The notes beneath the pieces were generated by a model. It made no database searches, was not told the DNA's origin, and saw nothing but the letters and a program-made list of their open reading frames with translations. A DNA stretch of 64,000 nt, taken from assembly GCF_035046485.1 (NCBI RefSeq), contig NC_085137.1, forward strand, positions 251,299,233 through 251,363,232. The letters run 5' to 3'. Position numbers and translations under genes: made by a program. Of the stretch, positions 54,740 to 64,000 are shown in pieces (position 1 is the first letter of the stretch; each line of letters opens with the position of its first letter). This stretch comes from Aedes albopictus. Its lineage: Eukaryota; Arthropoda; Insecta; Diptera; Culicidae.

Positions 54740-57700
54740 GTGACGTTATACGTACAAATGGCCAATCGCAAATGCACGTTTATCGTCGACACAGGAGCCG
54801 AAATTTCGCTTAGTAAGATAGGATTATTAAATCCTATGCAAATGATTAACACTAATGTAGTCTTTAGGGTAACCGGTATTACAGAAGGCGTCACCACCAC
54901 AATTGGTGAAACCAATACGAACATCACTTTTTCAAACAATTTAACGGTAAATCATTCGTTCCAACTAGTTGGAGATGATTTCCCCATCTTGACCGACGGT
55001 ATTTTAGGTCGAGATTTCTTCATTAAATACAAATGCACATTAGATTACGAGAGTTGGTTGCTCAACTTTAACTTTAATAATAGTTTGGTATCAGTACCCA
55101 TAGAAGATAAGATTAATGACAGTATCTTGATTCCAGCAAGATGCGAAGTTATTAGGAAAATACCGAACTTTGAAGTAACCACCGATTCAGTGGTTTTGTC
55201 ACAAGAAATCATTCCAGGCGTATTCTGCGCGAATACTATAGTTTCGCCAAATGCTCCGTATGTAAAACTAATAAATACGACCTCCAAACAGGTTGCTATT
55301 GCACGTTTTGAACCGAAAATTGACCCATTAAATGATTACACTAAGCCTGAGCCCAAAGGCAGTGATGCTCAAATAAATCGAAACGTTCGGTTAAACAAAA
55401 TATTTTCAGAAATTAAACTGGATCAAGTTTCATCCCATGTACGACCGAAACTGAAAAAGTTAGTCAAAGATTTTCCGGACATATTCTGTTTACCTGGAGA
55501 AAACCTGACCACTAACAATTTTTATTCACAGCATATCCCATTACAGGATACTGCACCGGTGTATATACCCAATTATAAAAGTATTCACTCCCAACAAAAA
55601 GAAATTCAGGATCAGGTACAAAAGTTAATTGATGAAGACATTATTGAACCATCGGTGTCTTCGTACAATTCACCTATCCTATTAGTACCAAAGAAATCAG
55701 ACGATGCTTCAAAGAAATGGAGGCTCGTCGTGGATTTCAGACAATTAAACAAAAAGGTGCTGGCAGATAAATTTCCATTGCCTCGCATAGACACTATTTT
55801 GGACCAATTAGGTCGAGCTAAATATTTCAGTACGCTTGATCTTATGTCGGGATTCCACCAAATCCCCCTAGATCAAGAGTCCAGGAAGTATACTGCTTTC
55901 TCCACTCCTTCTGGACACTTTCACTTCAAAAGATTACCATTTGGGTTGAATATCAGCCCAAACAGCTTTCAAAGAATGATGAATATAGCAATGGCTGGAC
56001 TTACTCCAGAATGTGCTTTCATCTACATCGATGATATTGTAGTTACAGGATGTTCTTCTGACCATCATCTTGATAACTTACGAAAAATATTTGAACGACT
56101 AAGGCATTACAATTTGAAACTTAATGCCAGTAAATGTAAATTTTTCAGAGCCGAGGTTACTTATCTTGGTCATAAAATTACAGATCAAGGAATTCTGCCG
56201 GATGACTCAAAATTCGATTTATTGAAAAACTTCCCTACACCCACAAACGCAGAAGAAGCTCGTAGATTTGTAGCTTTCTGCAATTACTATAGGAAATTTG
56301 TCCCAAACTTTGCGCATATTGCCAAACCATTAAATGATTTACAGAAAAAAGGTTCAACGTTTCAATGGACCAAAGCTCATGAAAAAAGTTTTCAGACACT
56401 CAAACAATATTTGATGTCACCTCAGATTTTGCGCTATCCAGATTTCTCTAAAAAATTTATACTGACCACAGATGCATCGGATATAGCATGTGGTGCTGTA
56501 CTTTCCCAAATGTACGAAAATGGAGACTTCCCAGTTGCGTTTGCAAGCAAAAGTTTCACACCAGGAGAGCGTAATAAACCAATAATTGAAAAGGAGTTAA
56601 CAGCAATTCATTGGGCCGTTAACTATTTCACACCATACTTGTACGGAAATAGGTTTTTGGTCAGGACAGACCATAGACCTCTAGTATACTTATTCAATAT
56701 GAAGAACCCTACATCGAAACTCACTAGAATGAGAGTCGATTTAGAAGAATTTAATTTTGACATTGAATTCGTAGCGGGAAAAGCAAACGTTTGTGCGGAC
56801 GCGCTCTCACGTATTGCAATTCCTACTACCTCAGAACAACTCAAAACGCTAAGTGTTCTCATGGTTAACACAAGAGCCATGGCAAGAAAAAAAGCAACAT
56901 TAACTACGTCCACGGATTCAAAGAAAAACTGCAGTAAGACTGATCATCTTACAGCTTGGCAAACCGAGAACCCGTCATACACCACAAAACTACTTAAACT
57001 TGGTTCTGAAGTGCACCACAACCAGTTAAGAATGTTCATTTTTAACCATAATTATAAGAAAATTTTAGGAGCAGTCAACGTTCCGCTAACGCGCGCTAAT
57101 GGAAGCCGAACACTAGAGTTCGCGTTTCTAGAAATTGGAAAAATACTCGAGAAATACGGAAGAAATATTATCGCATTATCAACAGAGGACATTTTGTTTA
57201 GAAACGCATCCCTGCATACTATAAAGGAAATCGTTAACACAACCATTTCCAGTTATCAGCTAATCATATACAAACCTCCAACAATATTGACGAAGCAGGA
57301 AGATATAAACCATATATTACATCAACACCACGCTACTCCGGTAGGTGGACATGTTGGACAACATCGTTTATATCTAAAAATTAGAGAGTTTTACAAATGG
57401 AAAAATATGAAAAATGACATCACAACCTATGTCAGGAATTGCGAAACATGTAAATTAAATAAAATCACTAGACATACTAAGGAAGCAGAAGTCGTAACCA
57501 CTACTCCTTCCAAGGCATTTGAAGTCCTTTCAGCGGATACAGCTGGACCCTTTACAAGAACTCACAGCGATAATAGATATATTTTAACCATTCAATGCAA
57601 TTTGAGCAAGTACATAGTTCTCATACCACTAGCTAATAAAGAAGCCAATACGATTGCCAAGGCACTCGTAGAAAATTTTATCCTCAAATATGGACACTTC

Positions 57701-58333
57701 CTTGAATTAAGAACGGATCAAGGAACAGAATATAATAATCAGGTATTAGAACAAATTTGTAAGATTCTTGAAATTAAACAAACCTTTAGTACAGCCTATC
57801 ACCCACAGACCATTGGTGCGCTTGAGCGAAATCACAGATGTCTCAATGAGTATCTGCGATGTTTTGTTAATGCTCACCAATCGGACTGGGATGATTGGGT
57901 AAAATATTATGAATTTTGTTTCAACACCACTCAGCATACAGAACATGGCCTAACTCCGTTTGAGCTCGTTTTTGGACATAAAGCTACTCTTCCACAAAAT
58001 ATATATAATAGCTCTGTAATCGAACCTATCTATGATATCGACCAATATTTTAACGAATTAAAGTTTAAAATTCAAAATTCCAATGCAATAGCGAAACAAA
58101 ACCTAATCGATAATAAACAAAAACGTCAAAGCATAGCCAACAAAAATATACATCCAATTTCATTAAACGTAGGAGATAGAGTATACATTAAAAACGAAAA
58201 CAGAAAGAAGTTAGACTCATTTTATATAGGTCCTTACATAGTAGATAAAGTAGAAGATACAAATTGCACCATATCACATCCAAACACAAACAAAGTGTCA
58301 ACAGTTCATAAGAATAGAATAATTAAAGCATAA
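54740..58333 (+). CDS. pol: pol polyprotein: protease, RT, RNase H, integrase
   Basis: The ATG at 54740 is only the first in frame; translation most likely enters by frameshift near 54665. 1197 aa from this ATG. Protease: VDTGAE, active site residues 17-20. RT: LVVDFRQLNKK, then FSTLDL (D367) and YIDD (429-432). RNase H: TTDAS (D578), EKE (617-619), RTDHRPL (D644). Integrase: zinc region HHATPVGGHVG ... C901-x2-C904; catalytic D933, D993 and E1029, the last pair 35 residues apart. A GPY motif lies at 1164-1166 near the C-terminus. The HPQTIGALER stretch has I where N is usual. No stop or frameshift; all catalytic residues are present. Codon use is AT-rich like gag. Confidence 0.93.
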   Translation: MTLYVQMANRKCTFIVDTGAEISLSKIGLLNPMQMINTNVVFRVTGITEGVTTTIGETNTNITFSNNLTVNHSFQLVGDDFPILTDGILGRDFFIKYKCTLDYESWLLNFNFNNSLVSVPIEDKINDSILIPARCEVIRKIPNFEVTTDSVVLSQEIIPGVFCANTIVSPNAPYVKLINTTSKQVAIARFEPKIDPLNDYTKPEPKGSDAQINRNVRLNKIFSEIKLDQVSSHVRPKLKKLVKDFPDIFCLPGENLTTNNFYSQHIPLQDTAPVYIPNYKSIHSQQKEIQDQVQKLIDEDIIEPSVSSYNSPILLVPKKSDDASKKWRLVVDFRQLNKKVLADKFPLPRIDTILDQLGRAKYFSTLDLMSGFHQIPLDQESRKYTAFSTPSGHFHFKRLPFGLNISPNSFQRMMNIAMAGLTPECAFIYIDDIVVTGCSSDHHLDNLRKIFERLRHYNLKLNASKCKFFRAEVTYLGHKITDQGILPDDSKFDLLKNFPTPTNAEEARRFVAFCNYYRKFVPNFAHIAKPLNDLQKKGSTFQWTKAHEKSFQTLKQYLMSPQILRYPDFSKKFILTTDASDIACGAVLSQMYENGDFPVAFASKSFTPGERNKPIIEKELTAIHWAVNYFTPYLYGNRFLVRTDHRPLVYLFNMKNPTSKLTRMRVDLEEFNFDIEFVAGKANVCADALSRIAIPTTSEQLKTLSVLMVNTRAMARKKATLTTSTDSKKNCSKTDHLTAWQTENPSYTTKLLKLGSEVHHNQLRMFIFNHNYKKILGAVNVPLTRANGSRTLEFAFLEIGKILEKYGRNIIALSTEDILFRNASLHTIKEIVNTTISSYQLIIYKPPTILTKQEDINHILHQHHATPVGGHVGQHRLYLKIREFYKWKNMKNDITTYVRNCETCKLNKITRHTKEAEVVTTTPSKAFEVLSADTAGPFTRTHSDNRYILTIQCNLSKYIVLIPLANKEANTIAKALVENFILKYGHFLELRTDQGTEYNNQVLEQICKILEIKQTFSTAYHPQTIGALERNHRCLNEYLRCFVNAHQSDWDDWVKYYEFCFNTTQHTEHGLTPFELVFGHKATLPQNIYNSSVIEPIYDIDQYFNELKFKIQNSNAIAKQNLIDNKQKRQSIANKNIHPISLNVGDRVYIKNENRKKLDSFYIGPYIVDKVEDTNCTISHPNTNKVSTVHKNRIIKA

Positions 58334-58385
58334 TCAAAAAAAATTGTCCCTTTTTTTTTGTCAAAAATTTACAATTTTTTTTCTT

Positions 58386-58396
58386 AAGGAGGGAGG
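58386..58396 (+). promoter_or_regulatory. polypurine tract
   Basis: AAGGAGGGAGG directly before the 3' LTR; primer for plus-strand DNA synthesis. Confidence 0.85.
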
Positions 58397-59007
58397 TGTA
58401 GCATACTAATTATTCCAAATTAACAATCATAAAATTACACTGATTAGGGTTTCCCAAATGGTCAACGACGGGAAATACCGACTTACTTTCTTACCTCTTC
58501 GAGTTGTAAAAACCCAAACAACCTTTTTACCAACAAACAAAAAACCCATCGCTTTTAACCTTTCTTTCAACCGTCAACAAAAAAAAACCCATACGTAACG
58601 GCACTGCAATGCCAAGGCAATGAACAATAAACTTACCTTTTAGATAAACATCACTTACCTGTAAAAACATCACCAGACTGTTGTACAAACAGCTACCTAG
58701 GCTAAGAGAAATGTGTAAACATAGTATATAAGATATAGTGAACATTAAAGACACATGATTCGTGAAGTTCAAGTTTAACTGAGCGGACACGCTGTCCGTT
58801 GTTTTATTCCTCAAGTTGTGACGTTCACCGCCAATCCTCTCTGAGTTTCTTCCGACCAGAACACCAGCGAACACGATGTTCGAAATGATTGTTGTTTAAC
58901 TGCTAAAGTGTTATTATAGGCCGATACCGTCGCAGTTGCCGAAGCCGCCGAGCGAGACGAAGAATTATTTCGTTCAATTTTACATTATATTGTTTCCGAC
59001 TAGAACA
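58397..59007 (+). repeat. 3' LTR
   Basis: 611 bp, TGTAGC...GAACA; one extra A relative to the 5' LTR was seen. Flanked by CCGT at 59008-59011. Confidence 0.93.
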
Positions 59008-59011
59008 CCGT

Positions 59012-59176
59012 AACAGGTTCCAGAGCACCACCGGGTCTCCCAAATTTAGTCTGAGGCAATATCATTGCTAACGTACATTAGGTTACCTAAAAAAACACGA
59101 TTTGATTTATCTTATGGTTGTCTAAAATATGGCCTGAGGCTATGTTCTTAAGAATCGATCATCGTGTTATCAGAAA
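59012..59176. other. flank, unassigned
   Basis: No feature seen. Confidence 0.4.
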
Positions 59177-59360
59177 AAGTTCTCCAGTTGGCCTAGTGGT
59201 TAAGGTTATGAATCGCCAATCCGAAAACGGCGGGTTTAATCCCCGTTCCGGTCGGGAACATTTTCTCGGCTTCCTGAGCATAGTGTATCATTGTACTTGC
59301 CTCACAATAAATACACAAATTCATGCAATCGCAGGCAAAGAAAGCCTTAGTCGCCCTAAC
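59177..59360 (+). mobile_element. tRNA-derived SINE
   Basis: Canonical box A TGGCCTAGTGG at 59189-59199; box B GGTTTAATCCC at 59233-59243 with C-to-T and G-to-A changes. The tail has CTTGCCTCACAATA and ATGCAATCGCAGGCAAAGAA, as seen in mosquito tRNA SINEs. Confidence 0.7.
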
Positions 59361-59512
59361 TATATTTGGAAATGATCGTAATTATGCACAAATTAAAATA
59401 AAATGGATAGCTTTGCGGAAATAACACGCAGTGAGAAATAGGGCTCCACAGGGAATTCGCTCTCTCTGTTTCACTCTTATTGAGATATTGCAAACAACAA
59501 GGTCAGGAAATG

Positions 59513-59740
59513 GGCCGGGCCCGTAGCATAGTGGCTTCACGTTCACTTTATAAGTATGGATACGATCCCAGCCCCGGCACTTGCAATTTTTCATCGGTTG
59601 CTCTTCTTCCCAAGAGCGGCTGACACCTGACCCTCTTCTGAGCATGCTCTAACGAATCTGGAAACTTGGATATCGGCTAACGGCAACACATAAAGGACCC
59701 CCAATCGGACTGGAAAAGTAACTAGTGCCACACATCAACA
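59513..59740 (+). mobile_element. second tRNA-derived SINE, different family
   Basis: Box A TAGCATAGTGG at 59524-59534 and a degraded box B GGATACGATCCC at 59558-59569. Extends through CTGACACCTGACCCTC. 3' end not sharply defined. Confidence 0.6.
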
Positions 59741-59952
59741 TCCTCGTGCTCATCATTCTACCATGGACAGGGTAGAAAAGTGACAGCAACGCAAAGGCAA
59801 CCAGTTCGATATAGTACAATAAGAATAGAATAAATTTAGGCGCAATACAAAATGTAAGTGCAACTATCAATATTGTTCGCACAGTTGAAAATGGGAATTT
59901 TTGACACGCGAAAATCGTTTTTTCTCCTAAACCGTGTGTCGGACGTACGTCG

Positions 59953-60000
59953 GGCACAGTGCGCTGGATAGAGGGCCAGGTCCGCTATCCAGCGCACTAC
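59953..60000. repeat. short inverted repeat
   Basis: AGTGCGCTGGATA and its complement TATCCAGCGCACT, separated by about 15 bp. Purpose unknown. Confidence 0.6.
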
Positions 60001-60269
60001 GTCCGACGTTAGATTTCACGTATGGATTTTGAAAAAAATCGATTGTCGGGTGTGGGGAAACTTCGGATTTCAACCGCGACGACAATAAAATCGCTCACGC
60101 AGTGCCGCAGCGAACAAAAAAGCTGTAAATTAGGTTATAAAAAGGCCAGGAAAAATCCCATACAAAATCAAAACTGCAGTTTCCTATCCCCACAATAGGG
60201 GAAATTAACCTTAGTAAGCATTGAAATTATTTTGGAACCAATTAAGATCATTGACAGTTCTAACGATCA

Positions 60270-60603
60270 ATAGTTATTATACAGCTTTAGAAAAAGATTG
60301 GCTGAAATGCGACACGCTGTTTTAAGCCAACACACCTCGGCAAACACCTTCTACCATTGCTTGTATGCGAACTATTTTCAAGGATATACGAAGATGAAGA
60401 TGTCTAAGTTGTATGGCAAATCCCATACCACGATTATTACCAATTGGATCGACCGGTACACAAAGAATGGTTCTCTCAATTGGAAAGAAAGAGAGATGGT
60501 GTATTTGAGATTCAATAGAGCGCCGTGCAATACAGCTAAAGGTCCCATTAGACATAACAATTATTTGGCGAAACAAGCCCAACAAATGACCGACACAACG
60601 TGA
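60270..60603 (+). pseudogene. Tc1/IS630-type transposase N-terminal fragment
   Basis: The frame around 60298 gives RHAVLSQHTSANTFYH, then SKLYGKSHTTIITNWIDRY and a KNGSL segment, resembling a helix-turn-helix DNA-binding domain of IS630/Tc1-like transposases. It ends at 60603; no DDE catalytic domain follows. Recognition is by pattern only. Confidence 0.4.
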
Positions 60604-61123
60604 ATCATAGCAACCTTGGATGAATGTCGGATTTCAGTGACAAATATTTGGTACTACCTAGCTGTCCCGGCAAACGTCGTTCTGCCTGCATACTGTGTTT
60701 TTTGACATGCAGCTCTGTAGACACATGCCCCGCAAAATGGAATTTCAAACATTATGGTTGTCGGTGCGTTCCCACTCGATTTTCGCAATTATTTTTTCGT
60801 GCGAACACGTCGGAGCCCTGTACGAACGAAACACTGAAAGAATGGTGTAGATCCGCTGACCCGTTCCCGAGTCTATTCGTGACATACAAAGACCATTCCA
60901 TTTTTATTTATATAAGGTAGCGAACCACTTGGGCAGCGGCCGATATTTTGGGCACTCTTTGCTATAGCTCAGTCAATTCCAAATCAATTGACTTGAAATT
61001 TTGTACACGGCTAGATACTATACGTATCTCATCGCGTTCCAAAAATTGTGTCAATTGGTTCAGAATTGGCTGAGATATACCAGAAAAGTGCCCAAAATAG
61101 AACCCCTGCCGAGATGGTCCCAC
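60604..61123. other. unclassified dispersed repeat
   Basis: 60655-60918 (CTAGCTGTCCCGGCAAACGT to TTTATTTATATAAGG) looks like a common insect repeat tail; family not named. The rest is unassigned. Confidence 0.35.
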
Positions 61124-61135
61124 TTCCCTATATAT

Positions 61136-61402
61136 CCTCTCCTCTTCTTGGCGTAACGTCCTCACTGGGACAAAGCCTGCTTCTCAGCTTAGTGTTCTAT
61201 GAGCACTTCCACAGTTATTAACTGAGAGCTTCCTCTGCCAATGACCATTTTGCATGTGTATATCGTGTGGCAGGCACGAAGATACTCTATGCCCAAGGAA
61301 GTCAAGGAAATTTCCTTTACGAAAAGATCCTGGACCAACCGGGAATCGAACCCGTCACCCTCAGCATGATCATGCTGAATACCCGTGCGTTTACCGCCTC
61401 GG
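61136..61402 (-). mobile_element. Feilai-like tRNA SINE, full copy
   Basis: 267 bp between exact duplications TTCCCTATATAT at 61124-61135 and 61403-61414. Minus strand: box A-like TAAACGCACGG and perfect box B GGTTCGATTCC (61346-61356). Reference copy for 28658-29075 and 29200-29290. Confidence 0.85.
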
Positions 61403-61414
61403 TTCCCTATATAT

Positions 61415-62170
61415 ATTCCCTATAAATATATACTACAGGTAGGGGGTAGCCAAGGCAAACTACAGGGAAGCAAAGCTACTACGTTCAGTACAATTTCGCG
61501 CCAAAGCTAGTTTTTAGGCCACATTTGGCTTTCACGAATTTTAGTAATTTTTGCTCAACTCCTACAGCATTAGTGTCAAAGAAGCAAATAACCAAAAAAC
61601 ATTGGAGAATATGATGCTGTTTTGAAAAATTCAACTTATTACATATATTAGGGTGTTCCAGAACGAAATCTATCAAAAAATCAACTTTTTAAGGTGTTTC
61701 TGATTACAAATGTGATAATTACACATTTTTCCTACAATTTTATTGGCATACGTTGTTCGGAGAAGTTGTAGCAAGCAAGTATAGCTTTCAATTTCTGCCG
61801 AAAGAATTAGGCTTTTACAAGTTTTAGTGTAGTTATGTTTTTTTGAAGTTCAAAAATAGTCGAAAAACACAAAATTGATATGATGCACCTTTTAATTTCA
61901 ATGGATTTGGCTGAAATTTTGACCAGTTACTTCTTTTAGAATGCCAATCAAAATGCCGAAAAGCTACGCAAAATTTTACCAACCTTACCAAAATTTTTAG
62001 TTATTTAAGTTGAAAGTTTAATAAATCCGAAGAAAGCGCCTAAAAGTAAGCAATTTCCATACTGTATAAGTGATTATATCTAGATAAAATATATGTAGGT
62101 AATTGTTTGCATAAATTTCAATATTTATAGAACTTTTGAACACAAAAACGGGTTCAGCAAATACATACAT
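61415..62170. other. AT-rich unassigned stretch
   Basis: No gene, RNA gene or repeat recognised. Confidence 0.4.
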
Positions 62171-62174
62171 GCAT

Positions 62175-63243
62175 TTATTTGTCCAACATCACATTTAAGA
62201 CAAGAAATAATCAACAATAGTACGCCACTATACTCGGTTTGTGGCTGCCGCTCTCCATCCTCGGTCACGCCAAATGCTCGCCAGGTCACGCTCCACCTGG
62301 TCCGCCTATCGTGCTCTCTGCGCTCCACGCCTTCTTGTGCCAACCGGATCAGTAGCAAACACCAGCTTTGCAGGGTTGTTGTCAGGCATTCTTGCAACGT
62401 GCCCTGCCCACCGTATCCTTCCGGCATTGACGAGCTTCTGGATGCTGGGGTCGCCGTAAAATGCAGCGAGCTCGTGGTTCATCCTTCTCCGCCACACACC
62501 GTTCTCCTGCACACCGCCGAAGATCACGTACGCGTCGCTCGAAAACTCCGAGTGCTTGTAGGTCCTCCTCGAGCATGGTCCATGTCTCATGCCCGTAGAG
62601 GACCACCGGTCTTATTAGCGTTTTGTACATCATGCATTTGGTTCACCCTTTCTCGATCGCAGTTTCTTCTGGAGCCCGCTGATGATGCGCCTCCAAATTT
62701 CACGACTCACGTTGTTGTCAGCCGTCACTAAGGATCCGAGGAAGACAAATTCCTCCACCACCTCGAAAATATCCCCGTCTAACGTAACATTACTACCCAG
62801 ACGGATCCGGCCGTGTTCGTGTTCCATTTCTTCGCAATCCTGTTCTTCCAGACGGCGCTTTTTCTCCCGAAAGAGGCGGGTCTGCTGTTTCCGCTTCTGT
62901 TTGTAACGTTCCACGTTCTGTCGGGTCCCTTGCTGCAGCATTACCGCCCTCGCTGCGTTCTTCTCCTCCAAAACCGTTTTGCACTTTTCGTCGAACCATT
63001 CGTTCCGTCGATTCCGTTCCACGTACCCGATGGTGCTCTCGGCTGCGTCTTTGATGGCTGCTTTCACTGTACTCCAGCAGTCCTATAGAGGGGCCTCATT
63101 GAGCTCGCCTTCGTCTGGCAACGCGGCTCGAGATTCTGCGCGTATGCTGAGACGACACCCGGTTGTTGAAGTCGCTCCAGCTCGTACCGTGGCGGTCGCC
63201 GGTACCGTACATTGTTGATGACGGAGAGTTTTGGGCACAGTTT
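62175..63243 (-). pseudogene. RTE-like LINE with RT core deleted
   Basis: Minus strand: KLSVINNVRYRRPPRYELER (about 63231-63172), then AALPDEGELNEAPL and a stop, then VKAAIKDAAESTIGY (63072 down) and RNEWFDEKCK. At about 62815 it jumps from RRLEEQDCEEME to VTLDGDIFEVVEEFVFLGSL, so the whole catalytic RT is deleted. Then VVLYGHETWT (62605-62575) and, after frameshifts, NGVWRRRMNHELAAFYGDP and RTRRRGAQRAR at the C-terminus. Confidence 0.7.
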
Positions 63244-63705
63244 GAGTTGGGTACTTTGCGGTTGTGGTGCGCGTCCTCTCTCGTTTCCTCTTCGTCGTCT
63301 ATCGTTGTTCGTCACTTGTCGCAGCTTAAACACTAACGCATTGTAGTTCGTGTTGAACAATCCACACTCACGCTGGAGGTTCACTGTATTAGCTTCCCCT
63401 GCCAGCTTGATGTGGAATGTCTCCGCGACTACTCTGCTCTCCTGGTCGGCGATTCGTTCAATTATTTTCGTCTCGTCAAAATTAAACACATGGCCGTCAC
63501 ATCGCGTGTGGTGCGTTAATCCAGTCCTGTTGTCTTTCCGTTTTACGTCATTTTTGTGCTCGTTGATCCGCGTGTCCAGTTTTCTCCCCGTCTGTCCGAT
63601 GTACACCTTTCCATCCCCTGTTCCACAAGGTACCGAATACACCACATTTTTATGTTGTCCTGGTGGGATCGGGTCCTTGAGTTTAGCGAAAATCTCATTT
63701 TTCAA
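63243..63705 (-). pseudogene. Penelope-like GIY-YIG endonuclease fragment
   Basis: Minus-strand residues from 63705: VVYSVPCGTGDGKVYIGQTG (residues 21-40), then RKLDTRINEHKND and ESRVVAETFHIK. The VYS...YIG pair, the R of the R..R.NEH segment and the E in ESRV match the GIY-YIG nuclease of Penelope-like elements. It lacks its RT, which would be N-terminal. The frame runs on without a stop into the RTE-like sequence at about residue 155, giving a 213-residue chimera ending at 63064. Confidence 0.75.
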
Positions 63706-63770
63706 TTTCGATGCGTCGGCAATTACAAATCATATCAACTATGTCCGACAACCCAGACACGGGAAGTTGG

Positions 63771-64000
63771 AGTGGATTGAGAAGGTATAGCAGCAAGCAG
63801 GCGTTTCTTGGAGGAAAACCCGAATCTGCTCATAACAAAAGCAGATAAGGGCAACAAGACCGTCATAATTGAAGCAGAAGAATATCACGCTAAAATGATG
63901 GAACTGCTCAACGATGAGGACACATACCGGAAACTACGAGCTGATCCTTCCAATAGGATTATGAGGAAGATAAATGCGACGGTTGACGGATGGTTGGATC
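63771..64000 (+). pseudogene. Penelope-like RT, N-terminal part, cut by window end
   Basis: Plus-strand frame: RRFLEENPNLLITKADKGNK (about 63804-63863), then TVIIEAEEYHAKMMELL and DEDTYRKL. ITKADKGN...Y..KM..LL.D..TY is typical of the beginning of Penelope-like RT. It faces away from the minus-strand GIY-YIG piece, only about 70 bp apart. Continuation is outside the window. Confidence 0.7.

Larger units (their letters stand above)
51636..59007 (+). mobile_element. complete LTR retrotransposon, Ty3/mdg1-type
   Basis: LTRs at both ends, primer site, two small ORFs, gag, pol and polypurine tract in order; CCGT duplicated at 51632-51635 and 59008-59011. LTRs of 610 and 611 bp look almost identical (one extra A in the A-run near 58588). 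All long frames are open. The organisation and RT family fit the mdg1/412 group. No env ORF follows pol. Confidence 0.92.

Noticed and set aside
58334..58396. Search for an env gene after pol
   Set aside because: Only 63 bp separate the pol stop from the 3' LTR, so no env is present.

Overview
This window is eukaryotic and looks like mosquito genomic DNA, most likely a culicine such as Aedes. The reasons are family-level: tRNA-headed SINEs resembling Feilai, R1-like, I/Loner-like, Jockey-like and RTE-like LINE remnants, a Ty3/mdg1-type LTR element, Penelope-like pieces, Helitron-like ends, and dense nesting of small inverted-repeat elements. No bacterial operon or CRISPR array is present. Species and family names are from recognition, not database search.

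Layout. 1-2.1 kb: decayed R1-like LINE pieces, one carrying a palindromic insert. 3.1-3.7 kb: a hAT-type MITE nested in another foldback. 6.7-9.1 kb: a 5'-truncated I-type LINE with target duplication and poly(A). 10.4-21.3 kb: broken RTE-like and R1-like LINE fragments on both strands, with GC-rich repeat monomers. 22.6-28.6 kb: a repeat array whose units carry RNA polymerase II promoters (octamer, TATA, initiator) and replication-type histone mRNA 3' stem-loops but no histone gene; a Jockey-type LINE is inserted in it. 28.6-32.8 kb: SINE pieces, a 2.27 kb uninterrupted GAGTA pentamer array and a LINE ORF1 remnant. 34.5-45 kb: dimeric hairpin element, a 4.9 kb foldback with 1.5 kb arms, and several nested TIR elements. 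45.2-45.8 kb: the only plausible host-type gene, a two-exon RGG/proline-glutamine protein. 45.9-51.4 kb: a foldback split by two head-to-tail Helitron-like elements. 51.6-59.0 kb: a complete LTR retrotransposon (610/611 bp LTRs, 4 bp target duplication, primer site, two small membrane-protein ORFs, gag, slippery heptamer, intact pol). 59-64 kb: SINEs, a transposase HTH fragment and a Penelope/RTE chimera.

Most protein-coding signal is selfish. The LTR element is the only one that looks intact and possibly active. Its expected logic is an LTR promoter, short membrane ORFs, gag, a -1 frameshift and pol. The strongest candidates for something undescribed are the histone-tailed promoter array and the two small transmembrane ORFs ahead of gag. 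In several places a related copy inside the window, or the opposite arm of the same foldback, shows the empty site, so insertion order can be read directly.
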